Below, in pieces: positions 11,660 to 22,105 of a stretch of DNA of 64,000 bases; position 1 is the stretch's first letter, and each line of letters starts with the position of its first letter. Position numbers and translations under genes: made by a program. The notes beneath the pieces are model-generated. The model was not told the origin of the DNA, did no database searches, and saw nothing but the letters and a program-made list of their open reading frames with translations. The stretch is from an uncultured Collinsella sp. (GTDB lineage Bacteria; Actinomycetota; Coriobacteriia; Coriobacteriales; Coriobacteriaceae). Location: assembly GCA_900545665.1 (NCBI GenBank), contig UQZU01000005.1, forward strand, positions 16,817 to 80,816. The letters are read 5' to 3'.

Positions 11660-11788
11660 CTTAAAGGTGTGTAGTTAGGCCTCGCGGTATTGTAACCGCA
11701 AGCATGCCTCATGGCGTTAATTTCATCGAAATGTTTACGAAATGATAATTATGACTTTCTATGCATAATGTTTTTTAATCCCCGTCCC

Positions 11789-11830
11789 AAAAAAATCATC
11801 CCGCGGGGTTTGTGGCTCACGCGGGATGAT
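11789..11830 (-). terminator. Terminator of the ABC exporter/membrane protein unit
   Basis: ATCATCCCGCG (11795-11805) pairs with CGCGGGATGAT (11820-11830) as an 11-bp stem; on the minus strand it runs directly into seven T residues. It ends the transcript of the gene at 11837-12802 before carA. Confidence 0.9.
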
Positions 11831-11836
11831 GGCGTC

Positions 11837-12802
11837 TTATTTTTTCTTGTCCTGCTCCAGCAGTTCGGACGGTGTGCGATCGGGCTTGCCGCCGCGGAAA
11901 ATCTCGCGGCCATGCAGACGATGTTCCAGGTCACGCTCGGCCTTTTCCTCGTCAATCTTGGTCTGGCTCACCACCGGGTCCTCAATCAACGACGACACCG
12001 AGTTCACCTGCTTCTGAATGCGCTCGGCGATGGTGTCATCCATACTCACGACGCGCATCTTCCAGTCGATACTCGTGGCGTAGGATGAGCTCTTGGTCCA
12101 CACGAACGTCAAAATGGCGCTCTGGTGGCCCCGCGCGGGGAACATGCCAAAGAAGGAATCGTGCTGAATATTGCTATCCTCGTCGATATAGGCGTGAACG
12201 TTATACACCACGCGGTCGATCTTGTCGTTGAGCAGCGCGTTGGTCGCAAGCGCCGCGGCCTGGATCTGCCCGTTGGACAGCAGCTCGAGCTCGTTGGCAG
12301 ACGATGTGTCCAACACCGTCACCTCGACCGTGCCCGTGCGTTCATCGGCTTCATCGACGGTGAAGTCGAGCGGGAACTGCGTAAAGCCGTTGCCCCACTC
12401 AAGGCCGCCCTTCAGCGCCGTCGAAACGGTATCGACCGAAACGCTCTCGGACAGGTTGGCGGTGTTCAGACGACGCATCACGCCGTAGCCAATCTGCATG
12501 CCCACGATCAGCACCAAAATACCGATGACCACGGCCATCGCGGTCTTCGTAATGGTATGGCTCACCTGCGAGCCCGAAGGATCGTCCTCGGACAGCGGGT
12601 CGATATGTTTTGCCTGGCTCGCGCGGTCCTCGCTGCGCAGCTGCGCTAGCGCCGCTTTGTCACCGCGCTTGGCCGCAGCCTCCTTCTCACGCATGCGCTC
12701 GGTACGCTTTTTGGCGAGCGTGGGATCCAAGACGCCGGATGCATCGATTTCGGAGAATAACTCCGTCACTTCTTCCGGAGTCAAAGGGTTCTTGTCAGCC
12801 AT
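11837..12802 (-). CDS. Uncharacterised single-pass membrane protein
   Basis: I do not recognise this 321-residue protein. Residues 1-85 are hydrophilic and highly charged, with a probable helical Lys/Arg/Glu/Ala stretch (KKRTERMREKEAAAKRGDKA). A single membrane segment lies at about residues 86-110 (AMAVVIGILVLIVGMQIGYGV). The remaining 200 residues are predicted to be outside the membrane, without Cys, and end in a charged Lys-rich tail. The ATG at 12800-12802 follows AGGAAGTTT. It lies 19 bases downstream of the ABC exporter gene on the same strand and ends at a clear terminator, so it probably shares that transcript and may assist the exporter; this is only context. Confidence 0.75.
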   Translation of the reverse strand: MADKNPLTPEEVTELFSEIDASGVLDPTLAKKRTERMREKEAAAKRGDKAALAQLRSEDRASQAKHIDPLSEDDPSGSQVSHTITKTAMAVVIGILVLIVGMQIGYGVMRRLNTANLSESVSVDTVSTALKGGLEWGNGFTQFPLDFTVDEADERTGTVEVTVLDTSSANELELLSNGQIQAAALATNALLNDKIDRVVYNVHAYIDEDSNIQHDSFFGMFPARGHQSAILTFVWTKSSSYATSIDWKMRVVSMDDTIAERIQKQVNSVSSLIEDPVVSQTKIDEEKAERDLEHRLHGREIFRGGKPDRTPSELLEQDKKK

Positions 12803-12821
12803 AAACTTCCTGTCATATCAA

Positions 12822-14594
12822 TCAGTCGAGCTCGTGCGCACGCGCACCTTCGAACTGCATTCGATAGTAACGGGCATAGGTGCCGCCACGGGCGAGAAGC
12901 TCCTCGTGCGTGCCACGCTCCACAACGCGACCATGCTCAACGGTCGCAATCTCATCGGCATGCTTAATGGTCGAAAGACGGTGGGCGATGATAATCGTGG
13001 TGCGGCCGCGTGCCAGCTCTTCGAGTGACTCCTGCACCGCCTCCTCGCTCTCGTTATCCAAAGCACTCGTCGCCTCGTCCAAAATCAGGATCTTGGGGTT
13101 CTTGAGAAACACGCGCGCGATGGCAACGCGCTGCTTCTGTCCGCCCGAAAGACGGCTGCCGCGCTCGCCCACCACGGTGTCGTAGCCCTGCGGAAGCGAC
13201 TCGATAAAGGCATCGATGTTGGCGCGACGGGCGGCCTCGGCGATCTCTTCTGCCGTAGCGCCCGGCTTGCCGTAGGCGATGTTCTCGCCAATCGTGCCGT
13301 CAAACAGATAGACATCCTGCTGCACCAGGCCGATGGCGCGGCGCAGGCTCTGCTGCGTCACATCGCGCACGTCCTGACCGTCGATGCTAATGGATCCGGT
13401 AGCCACGTCATAAAAGCGCGGCAGCAGCGAACAGGTCGTGGACTTGCCGCCGCCCGAAGGGCCAACCAAAGCGATGGTCTGCCCGGGCTTGATGGACAGG
13501 TCCATATGGTCGATAACGGGACGCTCGTCGGCATAGCCCTCGCCCAGCTCGACATCCTCGTAGTTAAAGCACACGTCGTGATACTCCACGGCGCCAGCAG
13601 TCACCTGCAGATCCGTAGCGCCCGGCTTGTCCTGGATATCCGGCGCGGTCGAGAGCACCTCGTCCATACGTTTAAAGCCGGCGATAGCCTTCTGATACGT
13701 TTCGGCCGAATTGACGAGCGTCTCAAGCGGCGTGCAGAACAGCGAAATATAGAGTGCAAAGGTCGCCATATCGACCGCCTGCAGCTGTCCCTTGGCGACC
13801 AGCCAGCCGCCCAGCAGCACCACGATCACATAGAGCACACCCGAGAGCAGGCCATACGTCGCGGTATAGACGCCCATGGCGTGATACATGTTCTCCTTGG
13901 ACAAAAGGTAGCGGTCGTTAGAGGCACGGAACTTGGCACGCTCGGTCTCCTCGTTGGCAAAGCTCTTGACCACGCGCATGCCCGCCAGAGAATCCTGCAG
14001 CTGTGCATTAATGCCGCTGATCTTCTTGCGGTTGTCGCTAAAGACCTCGCGCATGCGCATGTTCTGCCAAAACATGACGACCGCAAACGCCGCCGTCACC
14101 ACGGCCATGGCAAGCGCCAGCACCGGAGCGATGGTAAAGAGGATCACAAACGAGCCGATAATCTCGATACCGCAGATGATGATCCACTCGGGTACGTGAT
14201 GCGCCGCCTCGCAGATATCGAACAGGTCGTTGACCACGCGGCTCATCATGTCACCCGAGCTGTTGCGGTCGAAGTACGCAAAGCTAAAGCGCTCATACTG
14301 GTCGAACAGGTCCTCGCGCATTTTGGACTCCATGCGCGCGCCCATCACGTGGCCCCAATAGCTCACAAAGTAGCGGCAGGCGCAGCGGACGGCATACATC
14401 AGCACCAAGCCCACCGCGATCATGCCGAGCGCCTGTATAATGGCAGCCTGACCCTGAGTAAATAGCCCACCGGTCAAATTACGCAGAATAATAGGAAAAG
14501 CAAGGTCAATGGCGGCAAGCACCAGAGCACAAACAGTATCAGCAACAAAAAGCCCCATCTGGGGCTCGTAATACGAAAGAAACCTCTTCAGCAT
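12822..14594 (-). CDS. ABC transporter, fused permease/ATPase (type I exporter)
   Basis: This 590-residue half-transporter would act as a homodimer to export lipids, drugs or peptides across the cytoplasmic membrane. The N-terminal 310 residues hold six membrane segments of the ABC_membrane type. The ATPase domain has Walker A GPSGGGKST, the Q-loop in GLVQQDVYLFDGT, the signature LSGGQKQRVAIAR, Walker B ILILDEATSALD and the switch His in IIAHRLSTIK. The start ATG at 14592-14594 follows GAGGATCAC. The sequence resembles the MsbA/YknU group of exporters, but the substrate cannot be told from sequence. Confidence 0.93.
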   Translation of the reverse strand: MLKRFLSYYEPQMGLFVADTVCALVLAAIDLAFPIILRNLTGGLFTQGQAAIIQALGMIAVGLVLMYAVRCACRYFVSYWGHVMGARMESKMREDLFDQYERFSFAYFDRNSSGDMMSRVVNDLFDICEAAHHVPEWIIICGIEIIGSFVILFTIAPVLALAMAVVTAAFAVVMFWQNMRMREVFSDNRKKISGINAQLQDSLAGMRVVKSFANEETERAKFRASNDRYLLSKENMYHAMGVYTATYGLLSGVLYVIVVLLGGWLVAKGQLQAVDMATFALYISLFCTPLETLVNSAETYQKAIAGFKRMDEVLSTAPDIQDKPGATDLQVTAGAVEYHDVCFNYEDVELGEGYADERPVIDHMDLSIKPGQTIALVGPSGGGKSTTCSLLPRFYDVATGSISIDGQDVRDVTQQSLRRAIGLVQQDVYLFDGTIGENIAYGKPGATAEEIAEAARRANIDAFIESLPQGYDTVVGERGSRLSGGQKQRVAIARVFLKNPKILILDEATSALDNESEEAVQESLEELARGRTTIIIAHRLSTIKHADEIATVEHGRVVERGTHEELLARGGTYARYYRMQFEGARAHELD

Positions 14595-14625
14595 GTGATC
14601 CTCAAAGAAATATCAGCAACGTAAG

Positions 14626-14664
14626 GCCCTGGGACAAAGCAATCAGTAGTACTTGTCCCAGGGC
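14626..14664 (-). terminator. 12-bp stem hairpin after the NUDIX gene
   Basis: GCCCTGGGACAA and TTGTCCCAGGGC form a perfect 12-bp stem with a 15-base loop in the gap between the NUDIX gene and the ABC exporter gene. There is no U-run, so it may attenuate or process rather than fully terminate. Confidence 0.5.
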
Positions 14665-14676
14665 TATCCCCACTCG

Positions 14677-15372
14677 TTAAAGCTCCGTGCCCCCAAGGCG
14701 GTGTGCGATGCTGTCGCAGGCCAAGGCGCCCACGACGGTCTTGGCGTCTTCGATCTTGCCGTCGAGTACGGCGTCGATCAGCTCATGCAGCGGCACCAGG
14801 TCCACGTTGACAAACTCGTCATCATCGGGGTTGGGCGCATCAAACTCGAGCTTGGTAGCCAAGTAGATGTGGATAATCTCATCGCAAAAACCACAGGACG
14901 TGACAATCGACGTCAAAAAGCGAATGCGACCAGCCCTAAAGCCCGTCTCCTCATGCAGCTCGCGCTTGGCGCAATCGAGCGGGTCCTCGCCTGGATCGAG
15001 CTTGCCGGCGGGAATCTCGACCGTCACGCGGTCGATGGCGGTGCGGTACTGACGCACCAGTACGATCTTGCCGCTCTCGGTCAGTGCCACAACAGCCGCC
15101 GCACCCGGATGGCGAACGATATCGCGGGCGCTGCGGCGACCGTTGGGCAGCTCAACCTCAAGACGGTGGACGTCGAGGATCTTGCCCTTCCAGGCGCACT
15201 CCTCCGAAAGAATCTTCTCGTGCAGCTCGGCATCGTGCGGGTCGTCATCGCCCAGCACCAGCGCCGGCTCGTCAGCGACCTCGCCACCAGGCTCGCCCTC
15301 GGCGTGCCCATACACGCGGCTGTCCTCTTCGACGATCTGCGCGTCCACGAGCTCTTCGTTCTTCTCGTCCAT
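14677..15372 (-). CDS. NUDIX hydrolase, ADP-ribose pyrophosphatase-like
   Basis: This is a 231-residue protein with a complete NUDIX box at about residues 123-145 (GKLDPGEDPLDCAKRELHEETGF), matching GX5EX7REUXEEXGU. The preceding VRQYRTAIDRVTVEIPAG is typical of ADP-ribose pyrophosphatases that clear ADP-ribose and related nucleoside diphosphate derivatives. The first 45 or so residues are an acidic extension (EEDSRVYGHAEGEPGGE). The ATG at 15370-15372 is nine bases after AGAGGA; an ATG three codons earlier touches the same site and is less likely. The gene starts 21 bases after the purD stop codon, so the two are likely cotranscribed. Confidence 0.9.
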   Translation of the reverse strand: MDEKNEELVDAQIVEEDSRVYGHAEGEPGGEVADEPALVLGDDDPHDAELHEKILSEECAWKGKILDVHRLEVELPNGRRSARDIVRHPGAAAVVALTESGKIVLVRQYRTAIDRVTVEIPAGKLDPGEDPLDCAKRELHEETGFRAGRIRFLTSIVTSCGFCDEIIHIYLATKLEFDAPNPDDDEFVNVDLVPLHELIDAVLDGKIEDAKTVVGALACDSIAHRLGGTEL

Positions 15373-15393
15373 CCGTCTCATTCCTCTCGGATT

Positions 15394-16698
15394 TTAGGCA
15401 TCCCAGGCGTCGCGGCCGCGCAGCGCGCGCAGGCCGATGTCGTGACGCAGGGTCTTGCCCTCAAAATCAATCTTCTCGCAGGCCTCGTAGGCAAGGTTGC
15501 GGGCGTTCTCAAACGTATCGCCCAGCGCGGTCACGGAAAGCACGCGGCCACCATTGGTCACGAGCTGGCCATCCACCACGGCAGTGCCCGCGTGGTACAC
15601 GGTCACGTTCTCCATGGCCTCGGCATCGGCGATACCGGTAATGACCTTGCCTTTCTCGTAGCTGCCGGGATAACCCGCACTCGTCAGGACAACGGCCACG
15701 GCCCACTCGTCGCGCCAGTCGAGTTCAATCTGATCGAGCTCGCAGTTGGCACAAGCCAGCATGACCTCGACCAGGTCGTTCTTAAGGCGCGGAAGCACGA
15801 CCTGCGTCTCGGGGTCGCCAAAGCGGGCGTTGAACTCCAGCACCTTGGGGCCGGCGGGTGTGAGCATAAAGCCGCCGTACAGGCAGCCGCGGTAGTCGAT
15901 GCCCTCGGCAGCGAGCTCGGCCACGGTCTGCTCCATGACCGCCACCATGGTGGCGTGCTCCTCGTCAGTCACGATGGGCACCGGGCTGTAGACGCCCATG
16001 CCGCCGGTGTTGGGACCCTTGTCGCCCTCGAGCGCGCGCTTGTGGTCCTGCGAGGTGGCCATGGGGCGCACGGTCTTGCCGTCGGTAAAGGCCAGCAGCG
16101 AGCACTCGGGGCCGGTCAGCATCTCCTCGATAACCACGGTGTTGCCGGCATCGCCAAAGGTGCCGCCAAAGCACTCGCGCACGGCTTCCTCGGCCTGCTC
16201 AAGTTCGGTCGCCACGATAACGCCCTTGCCCGCGGCAAGGCCGTCGGCCTTCACGACCAGCGGGGCGCCTTGCTCGCGCACGTAGGCGAGAGCCGAAGCC
16301 TCGTCGGTAAACGAGCCGTAGGCTGCCGTCGGAATGCCCGCACGCTCCATGAGCTGCTTGGAGAACAGCTTGGAGCCCTCCATCTGGGCACCCTCGGCAC
16401 CCGGGCCAAAGCAGGGAATACCCGCCGCGCGCACGGCGTCGGCCACGCCCGCCACGAGCGGAGCCTCGGGGCCAATTACCACGAGTCCGCATCCGTGGCT
16501 CTGAGCAAACGCCGCCACGGCCGCAGGATCGCAGTCGTCGAGAACAACGTTCTCGCCGCAGTTCGCGGTGCCGCCGTTACCCGGCGCGATGTAGAGCCTG
16601 CCGGCGCGCGGTGATGCTGCGAGCTTAGCTGCCAAAGCATGCTCGCGGCCGCCGCTGCCCAACAACAGGATGTCGATGGTTTGAGTGTCCGCCTTCAA
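15394..16698 (-). CDS. purD: Phosphoribosylamine-glycine ligase
   Basis: PurD joins glycine to phosphoribosylamine with ATP, the second step of purine synthesis. I place the start at a TTG (16696-16698): GAGGAGG lies six bases upstream and the resulting N-terminus ([23 protein letters not shown]) begins just before the family's GSGGREHAL motif. The upstream open frame has no start support. The 434-residue product has the expected length. ATP-grasp features include [13 protein letters not shown], the [12 protein letters not shown] strand, and [14 protein letters not shown]. It follows purA on the same strand after a terminator-like hairpin, so it probably has its own promoter. Confidence 0.96.
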   Translation of the reverse strand: MKADTQTIDILLLGSGGREHALAAKLAASPRAGRLYIAPGNGGTANCGENVVLDDCDPAAVAAFAQSHGCGLVVIGPEAPLVAGVADAVRAAGIPCFGPGAEGAQMEGSKLFSKQLMERAGIPTAAYGSFTDEASALAYVREQGAPLVVKADGLAAGKGVIVATELEQAEEAVRECFGGTFGDAGNTVVIEEMLTGPECSLLAFTDGKTVRPMATSQDHKRALEGDKGPNTGGMGVYSPVPIVTDEEHATMVAVMEQTVAELAAEGIDYRGCLYGGFMLTPAGPKVLEFNARFGDPETQVVLPRLKNDLVEVMLACANCELDQIELDWRDEWAVAVVLTSAGYPGSYEKGKVITGIADAEAMENVTVYHAGTAVVDGQLVTNGGRVLSVTALGDTFENARNLAYEACEKIDFEGKTLRHDIGLRALRGRDAWDA

Positions 16699-16752
16699 GG
16701 GTGCCTCCTCTATGGATGAACGGCCCGCTCCGCGCGAGCCCTTTGCAAGCAA

Positions 16753-16794
16753 ATATACCCCTCGGCCGCCCGTCCGGGCTGCAAAGGGGTATAT
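16753..16794 (-). terminator. purA terminator-like hairpin
   Basis: ATATACCCCT (16753-16762) pairs with AGGGGTATAT (16785-16794), and the 22-base loop contains a second GCCCG/CGGGC stem. On the minus strand TTTGCTT follows. Confidence 0.6.
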
Positions 16795-16816
16795 CGCAAT
16801 AACCAAATAGTCCCGA

Positions 16817-18112
<1,296 letters not shown>

Positions 18113-18196
18113 TTACATTCATGGCCTGTCTACGCGCCACGCCGGCACGCAGAAGCACAAAACATTCCCAGTATACCCGTGCAACGGGCGCCTGTC

Positions 18197-19588
18197 CTAC
18201 TCCTCGGCATGTGCCCCATCAAGCTCATAGAACTTGGTGGATGCCGGCAGGAACATCAGGTCGACGTCGCCGATCGGGCCCGAACGGTTCTTGGCCACGA
18301 CGATACGCGTAACGCCCTCGTCGGGTCGATCGTCGCGCGAGGCTTCGGCCTCGTCGGCGGAGCGGTCCAAGAACATGACGATATCGGCGTCCTGCTCGAT
18401 AGAGCCCGATTCACGAAGGTCGGAAAGCTGCGGACGCTTGCCGGTACGGGATTCGACCTGACGCGAGAGCTGCGACAGCGCGATGAGCGGAATCTTGAGC
18501 TCCTTGGCCATGATCTTCAGACCACGCGACATCTCCGAAACCTCGACGGTACGGCTCTCGGAGCGGCGTCCCGGCGGAGGACTCACCAGCTGCAGGTAGT
18601 CCAGGATGATGATTGCCTTCTCCTTGTTATGGAGCATGCGGCGGCTCTTGGCGCGAATCTCGGTCACTGTGGTGCCGGGCGTATCGTCAATCAGAATATC
18701 GAGCTTGGACAAGGTCTGCGTGGCCTCGTTGATATTGGCCCACTGCTCGGGGCTAATGCGACCCATGCGGAAGTCACTGATCGAGATCATGGCATAGGCG
18801 CAAATCAGACGCTGGGCAATTTCCTTACCCGACATCTCCAGCGAGAAGAAGCCGACGGTATAACCAGCAGCGGCAGCGTTGAGCGCCAGGTTCAGAGCGA
18901 ACGACGTCTTACCTACAGCAGGACGGGCGCCGATGATGATGAGCTGGCCCTCGCGAAAACCCATGAGCATGCGGTCGAGTGACGGAAAGCCCGTGGGCAC
19001 GCCCGCAGCCTGGCCACCGGCCTGGCACACTTCCTCGGCCTCGTTATAGGCCTCGACCATAAACTCGGTCAACGTCTTGTAGCTCGACTTGACCTCGCGC
19101 GCCGTAACCTTGAGCAGCTTGCTCTCGGCCAGCTCGACAACCTCTTTGGTGTCGGTGGGGGCGTTATATGCCAGCGCGTTGATCTCGTTGGTGGCGCCGA
19201 TCAGCTCGCGCAGCATCGAGTCGCGGCGAACGATGGCGGCATGGTGCTGCCAGTTGACGAGCGACAGGGTCTGACCCATCAACTCCAAAATGTACGCCTC
19301 GCCGCCCACGGCATCGAGCTTGTTGATGCTTCGCAGGTAATCGATCAGCGAGATGGAGTCGATGGGAATGCGGCTGTTGTACATATCGACCATCGCGGTA
19401 TAGATAGTCTTATGAATGGGCCGGTAGAAGTCATCGGGCCGCAGCTCGACCTGGGCCTCTTCGACCACCTCGGGCGATAGCAGCATAGCGGCCAGTACAT
19501 TGGCCTCTGCATCTTGGTTTTGGGGAAGACCCAACTTTGAGCCGCGGTCCTCGACCGTCAGCCCGGTCTCCCTATCGTCATATGCCAT
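18197..19588 (-). CDS. dnaB: Replicative DNA helicase
   Basis: DnaB unwinds DNA ahead of the replication fork as a hexamer. The 463-residue protein has the N-terminal DnaB domain (LPQNQDAEANVLAAMLL), then the RecA-like ATPase with Walker A GARPAVGKTS near residue 215, VGFFSLEMS, Walker B IIILDYLQL and LRESGSIEQDADIV. Among three clustered in-frame ATGs I choose the one at 19586-19588 because GAGG sits six bases upstream. The upstream rplI operon ends at a terminator, so dnaB likely has its own promoter. The helicase loader candidate DciA (DUF721) is encoded at 33.7-34.2 kb. Confidence 0.97.
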   Translation of the reverse strand: MAYDDRETGLTVEDRGSKLGLPQNQDAEANVLAAMLLSPEVVEEAQVELRPDDFYRPIHKTIYTAMVDMYNSRIPIDSISLIDYLRSINKLDAVGGEAYILELMGQTLSLVNWQHHAAIVRRDSMLRELIGATNEINALAYNAPTDTKEVVELAESKLLKVTAREVKSSYKTLTEFMVEAYNEAEEVCQAGGQAAGVPTGFPSLDRMLMGFREGQLIIIGARPAVGKTSFALNLALNAAAAGYTVGFFSLEMSGKEIAQRLICAYAMISISDFRMGRISPEQWANINEATQTLSKLDILIDDTPGTTVTEIRAKSRRMLHNKEKAIIILDYLQLVSPPPGRRSESRTVEVSEMSRGLKIMAKELKIPLIALSQLSRQVESRTGKRPQLSDLRESGSIEQDADIVMFLDRSADEAEASRDDRPDEGVTRIVVAKNRSGPIGDVDLMFLPASTKFYELDGAHAEE

Positions 19589-19741
19589 GAGCATCCTCAT
19601 TCATATCGCTTGCGAGCATCCATAGTATCAGCCACGGTCCCAAAACGCGCCGCGCGCCGCCAATCATCACCGAACCAAACGGATGAACGGTCCTGTATAT
19701 AGGACTTCGACGCAACGTTCACCATGACACTCACTCAGCGC

Positions 19742-19780
19742 AAAAAACAAAAGGGCGCCCTGGTTTCCCAGAGCGCCCTT
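19742..19780 (-). terminator. rpsF-ssb-rpsR-rplI operon terminator
   Basis: AAGGGCGC-C-CTGG pairs with CCAG-A-GCGCCCTT around a TTTC-containing loop; on the minus strand the stem is followed by TTGTTTTTTG. Confidence 0.88.
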
Positions 19781-19812
19781 CTTAGAACAAGATTGTTGCG
19801 TTGCAGCAAATG

Positions 19813-20352
19813 CTACTCGGCAGCAGCCTCAGTCTCGACCTCGGCGGTCTCGGCCTCGGCGACCTCAGCGGCCTCCTCGACCTCAGCCTCGGCAGCGACC
19901 TCCTCGGCGGTAACGCCGACGAGAACGACAACCTCGGCCTTGATCTCGCGGTACAGCGAGATGGCAACGGTGTGGGCACCGGCAACCTTGATGGGCTTAC
20001 CGAGCTCGACGCGCTTGCGGTCGATGTCCATACCGAGCTGAGCCTTGATGGCGTCAGCGATCATAGCGGCGGTAACGGAGCCAAAGAGGATGCCCTCGTC
20101 GCCGACCTTGACGTCAACGGTGACCGTCTTGCCCTCGAAGGCAGCCTTGGTCTCGTTGGCGGTAGCCAGACGGACGGCCTCGCGCTTGGCGATGTTGTTG
20201 CGACGCTCGTCAAGCTGCTTGAGGTTGCCCTTGGTGGCGGCAACAGCGAGCTTCTTGGGGAACAGGAAGTTCTCAGCGTAACCCTGAGCGACCTCTACGA
20301 CGTCACCCTCGCCGCCCTTGCCCTTGATCTCATCGAGAAGAATAACCTTCAT
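19813..20352 (-). CDS. rplI: 50S ribosomal protein L9
   Basis: L9 binds domain V of 23S rRNA and helps hold the reading frame. The first 150 residues match the family (MKVILLDEIKGKGGEGDVVEVAQGYAENFL at the start). Unlike the usual 148-residue protein, this one has 179 residues because of an acidic C-terminal tail of about 30 residues made almost only of Glu, Ala, Val and Thr. The ATG is at 20350-20352 behind GGGAGACGC. It is the last gene of the rpsF-ssb-rpsR-rplI operon. Confidence 0.97.
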   Translation of the reverse strand: MKVILLDEIKGKGGEGDVVEVAQGYAENFLFPKKLAVAATKGNLKQLDERRNNIAKREAVRLATANETKAAFEGKTVTVDVKVGDEGILFGSVTAAMIADAIKAQLGMDIDRKRVELGKPIKVAGAHTVAISLYREIKAEVVVLVGVTAEEVAAEAEVEEAAEVAEAETAEVETEAAAE

Positions 20353-20367
20353 GATGCGTCTCCCTTC

Positions 20368-20634
20368 TTAGCCGCGGTCGCGGTTGCCACGAGAGGAAAC
20401 CACGGGGACGGTGTACGGCAGGAGAGCCATCTCGCGGGCGCGCTTGATGGCGTTGGCGATGTCATGCTGATGCTGCGTGCAAGCGCCAGTGACGCGACGG
20501 GGCTTGATCTTGCCACGGTCGGTCATGTACTTACGGAGAAGCTGAGTGTCCTTATAGTCGATGAACTCAGTGTTCTCCTTGCAGAACTGGCAGTACTTAC
20601 GACGCGGCTGACGTGCAGAAAAATCATTAGCCAT
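20368..20634 (-). CDS. rpsR: 30S ribosomal protein S18
   Basis: S18 forms a heterodimer with S6 on the 30S platform. The 88-residue product starts at the ATG at 20632-20634 (AAGG nine bases upstream). It retains the Cys pair in [10 protein letters not shown], so it is a zinc-type (C+) S18, followed by [12 protein letters not shown] and the [11 protein letters not shown] rRNA-binding segment. It lies 72 bases after ssb in the conserved rpsF-ssb-rpsR-rplI order. Confidence 0.97.
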   Translation of the reverse strand: MANDFSARQPRRKYCQFCKENTEFIDYKDTQLLRKYMTDRGKIKPRRVTGACTQHQHDIANAIKRAREMALLPYTVPVVSSRGNRDRG

Positions 20635-20706
20635 GTCAAAATACCTTTCATTTGGCAACTTCGGCGAACCGAGGCCGCCTCTCACTCAAAAATAGGTGAA
20701 CAACCC

Positions 20707-21159
20707 TTAGAACGGGATGTCCTCATCGTAGACGTCGACCGCGGGCGGCGTAGCCACCGGTGCGGCAGGACGTGCTGCGGGCGCGGGAGCTGCGGGGGCG
20801 TAACCGCCCTGATCGTAGCCACCCTGGCCACCACGGGAGCTCATAAACTCGATCTCATCGACGATGACCTCAAGCTTGCTCCGGCGCTGGCCGTCGCGCT
20901 CCCAAGAGCTGTAGCGCAGCTTGCCCTCGATCGCGACCTTGTTTCCCTTTGCCAGGAAACGGCTCACGGCCTCGGCGCGGGTGCCGAACATGGTGCAGTC
21001 GACAAAGTTGGGATAGTCCTCCCACTCGCCAGTCTGCGCGTTGCGGCGACGATCGTTCACGGCGACGCCAAAGGACAGAACCTGGGTTCCGCCGGCGGTG
21101 GCACGCAGCTCGGGATCACGCGTGAGGTTACCGGTGATGTTCACTCGATTGATGCTCAT
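20707..21159 (-). CDS. ssb: Single-stranded DNA-binding protein
   Basis: SSB coats single-stranded DNA during replication and repair. The 150-residue protein has the OB fold at residues 1-110 (MSINRVNITGNLTRDPELRAT, then VDCTMFGTRAEAVSRFLAKG), a Gly/Ala/Pro-rich linker, and the acidic tip DEDIPF that recruits partner proteins. It lies between rpsF and rpsR as in most bacteria. Confidence 0.97.
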   Translation of the reverse strand: MSINRVNITGNLTRDPELRATAGGTQVLSFGVAVNDRRRNAQTGEWEDYPNFVDCTMFGTRAEAVSRFLAKGNKVAIEGKLRYSSWERDGQRRSKLEVIVDEIEFMSSRGGQGGYDQGGYAPAAPAPAARPAAPVATPPAVDVYDEDIPF

Positions 21160-21207
21160 AACTCACTACTTCCTCTTGGGGCACAAGCCCAGTCCAAAAC
21201 GACAGTC

Positions 21208-21501
21208 TTACTCCTGGTCGTCGCGACGGACGATCATGTGGCGGACCACAGCGTCGGTGATGCGCAGGACGCGATCAAGCTCGGCGATCTGGGTAGGATC
21301 TGCGTGGAAGTTGATGAGGGTGTAGTCACCATCGGTGAGGTCGTTGATCTCGTAGGCGAGCTTGCGCTTGCCCCACTCGTCAACGGAGTCGACCTTGCCA
21401 GCGCCCTCAGCGATCGTGGTATCGATACGCTTCATAACAGCGAGACGAGTCTCGGGGTCGAGCGACGGGTCAACAAAGAACAGCAGTTCATAAGCCTTCA
21501 T
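21208..21501 (-). CDS. rpsF: 30S ribosomal protein S6
   Basis: S6 binds S18 and 16S rRNA on the small subunit. The 97-residue protein begins MKAYELLFFVDPSLD at the ATG at 21499-21501, which has a strong GGAGGTGACAAT site. The middle (GKRKLAYEINDLTDGDYTLINF) is family-typical. It is the first gene of the operon; the leader contains a hairpin at 21528-21556. Confidence 0.97.
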   Translation of the reverse strand: MKAYELLFFVDPSLDPETRLAVMKRIDTTIAEGAGKVDSVDEWGKRKLAYEINDLTDGDYTLINFHADPTQIAELDRVLRITDAVVRHMIVRRDDQE

Positions 21502-21527
21502 ATTGTCACCTCCTCTGGGCAAATGTG

Positions 21528-21556
21528 GCTTCAGGTCGTGAAGGTGCGCCTGAAGC
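21528..21556 (-). promoter_or_regulatory. Hairpin in the rpsF leader
   Basis: GCTTCAGG (21528-21535) and CCTGAAGC (21549-21556) form an 8-bp stem with a 13-base loop, ending 26 bases before the rpsF ATG. S6-S18 autoregulatory leaders are known upstream of rpsF in many bacteria, and this hairpin is in the right place. I cannot confirm the CCG-type recognition element, so function is only suggested. Confidence 0.4.
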
Positions 21557-21961
21557 AGGAAAAGACTTGGTAATAATATCTTTCAACCTCCTAGGCTGCA
21601 AGAATATGCAGCTACAACCTCATGACCTCCACATATGCCCATACTCGCACGACGTTTCATGCGCATTCCAACCAAATGCTGACCAAAAGCTTGACGGATC
21701 TGTGGACAAGATACGGTGCCGTGGGGACAAGCTGAGCCAAGCCGCAGGTCAACGGGCACAAGGCTGTGGTCGCAAAATGCATACCAGTGGTCCACAGCAC
21801 CACCCAAAGATTTTTAAATTCATTGCCAAGTCGCTTATGAATACCCCTTTTGAACAATTGAGTTGATCAACCACGCTGGTCGGAAGCCGTTTTTTGGCAC
21901 CTCAAACCCCACTGCAACGCCAAGCGCGGCCAAGCGTTTTAAAAAATGCCAACTTTTCTGT

Positions 21962-21989
21962 TTGCACTTTGCGATTCCTCGTGTATACT
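21962..21989 (+). promoter_or_regulatory. tRNA-Ser(GGA) promoter
   Basis: TTGCAC (21962-21967) and TATACT (21984-21989) are separated by 16 bases and end 16 bases before the tRNA, fitting a sigma-70-type promoter. Confidence 0.75.
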
Positions 21990-22005
21990 GACTTTCGCAT
22001 TTAAC

Positions 22006-22096
22006 GGAGAGTTGTCCGAGTGGCCGAAGGAGCACGATTGGAAATCGTGTAGGCGTCAAAAGCGTCTCCAGGGTTCAAATCCCTGACTCTCCGCCA
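22006..22096 (+). tRNA. tRNA-Ser (anticodon GGA)
   Basis: The 91-nt gene folds with acceptor GGAGAGT/ACTCTCC, discriminator G and an encoded CCA. The anticodon stem CACGA/TCGTG encloses TTGGAAA, giving GGA for UCC/UCU serine codons. The long variable arm is typical of tRNA-Ser, and the T-arm is GGGTTCAAATCCC. Confidence 0.98.
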
Positions 22097-22105
22097 GTTA
22101 ATTCC

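Larger units (their letters stand above)
21502..22005. other. 504-base intergenic region between rpsF and tRNA-Ser
   Basis: This gap holds the rpsF leader hairpin near its left end and the tRNA-Ser promoter near its right end. In between I see no credible gene. Two DnaA-box-like words, TGTGGACAA (21701-21709) and TGGTCCACA (21788-21796), occur here, but they differ from the words repeated at the origin and there is no AT-rich block beside them. The TTTTAAATTC stretch near 21811 is the only notable AT-rich spot. Confidence 0.5.

Noticed and set aside
21701..21796. DnaA-box-like TGTGGACAA and TGGTCCACA upstream of rpsF
   Set aside because: Only two, with no AT-rich block, about 15 kb from dnaA; the words differ from those repeated at the origin.
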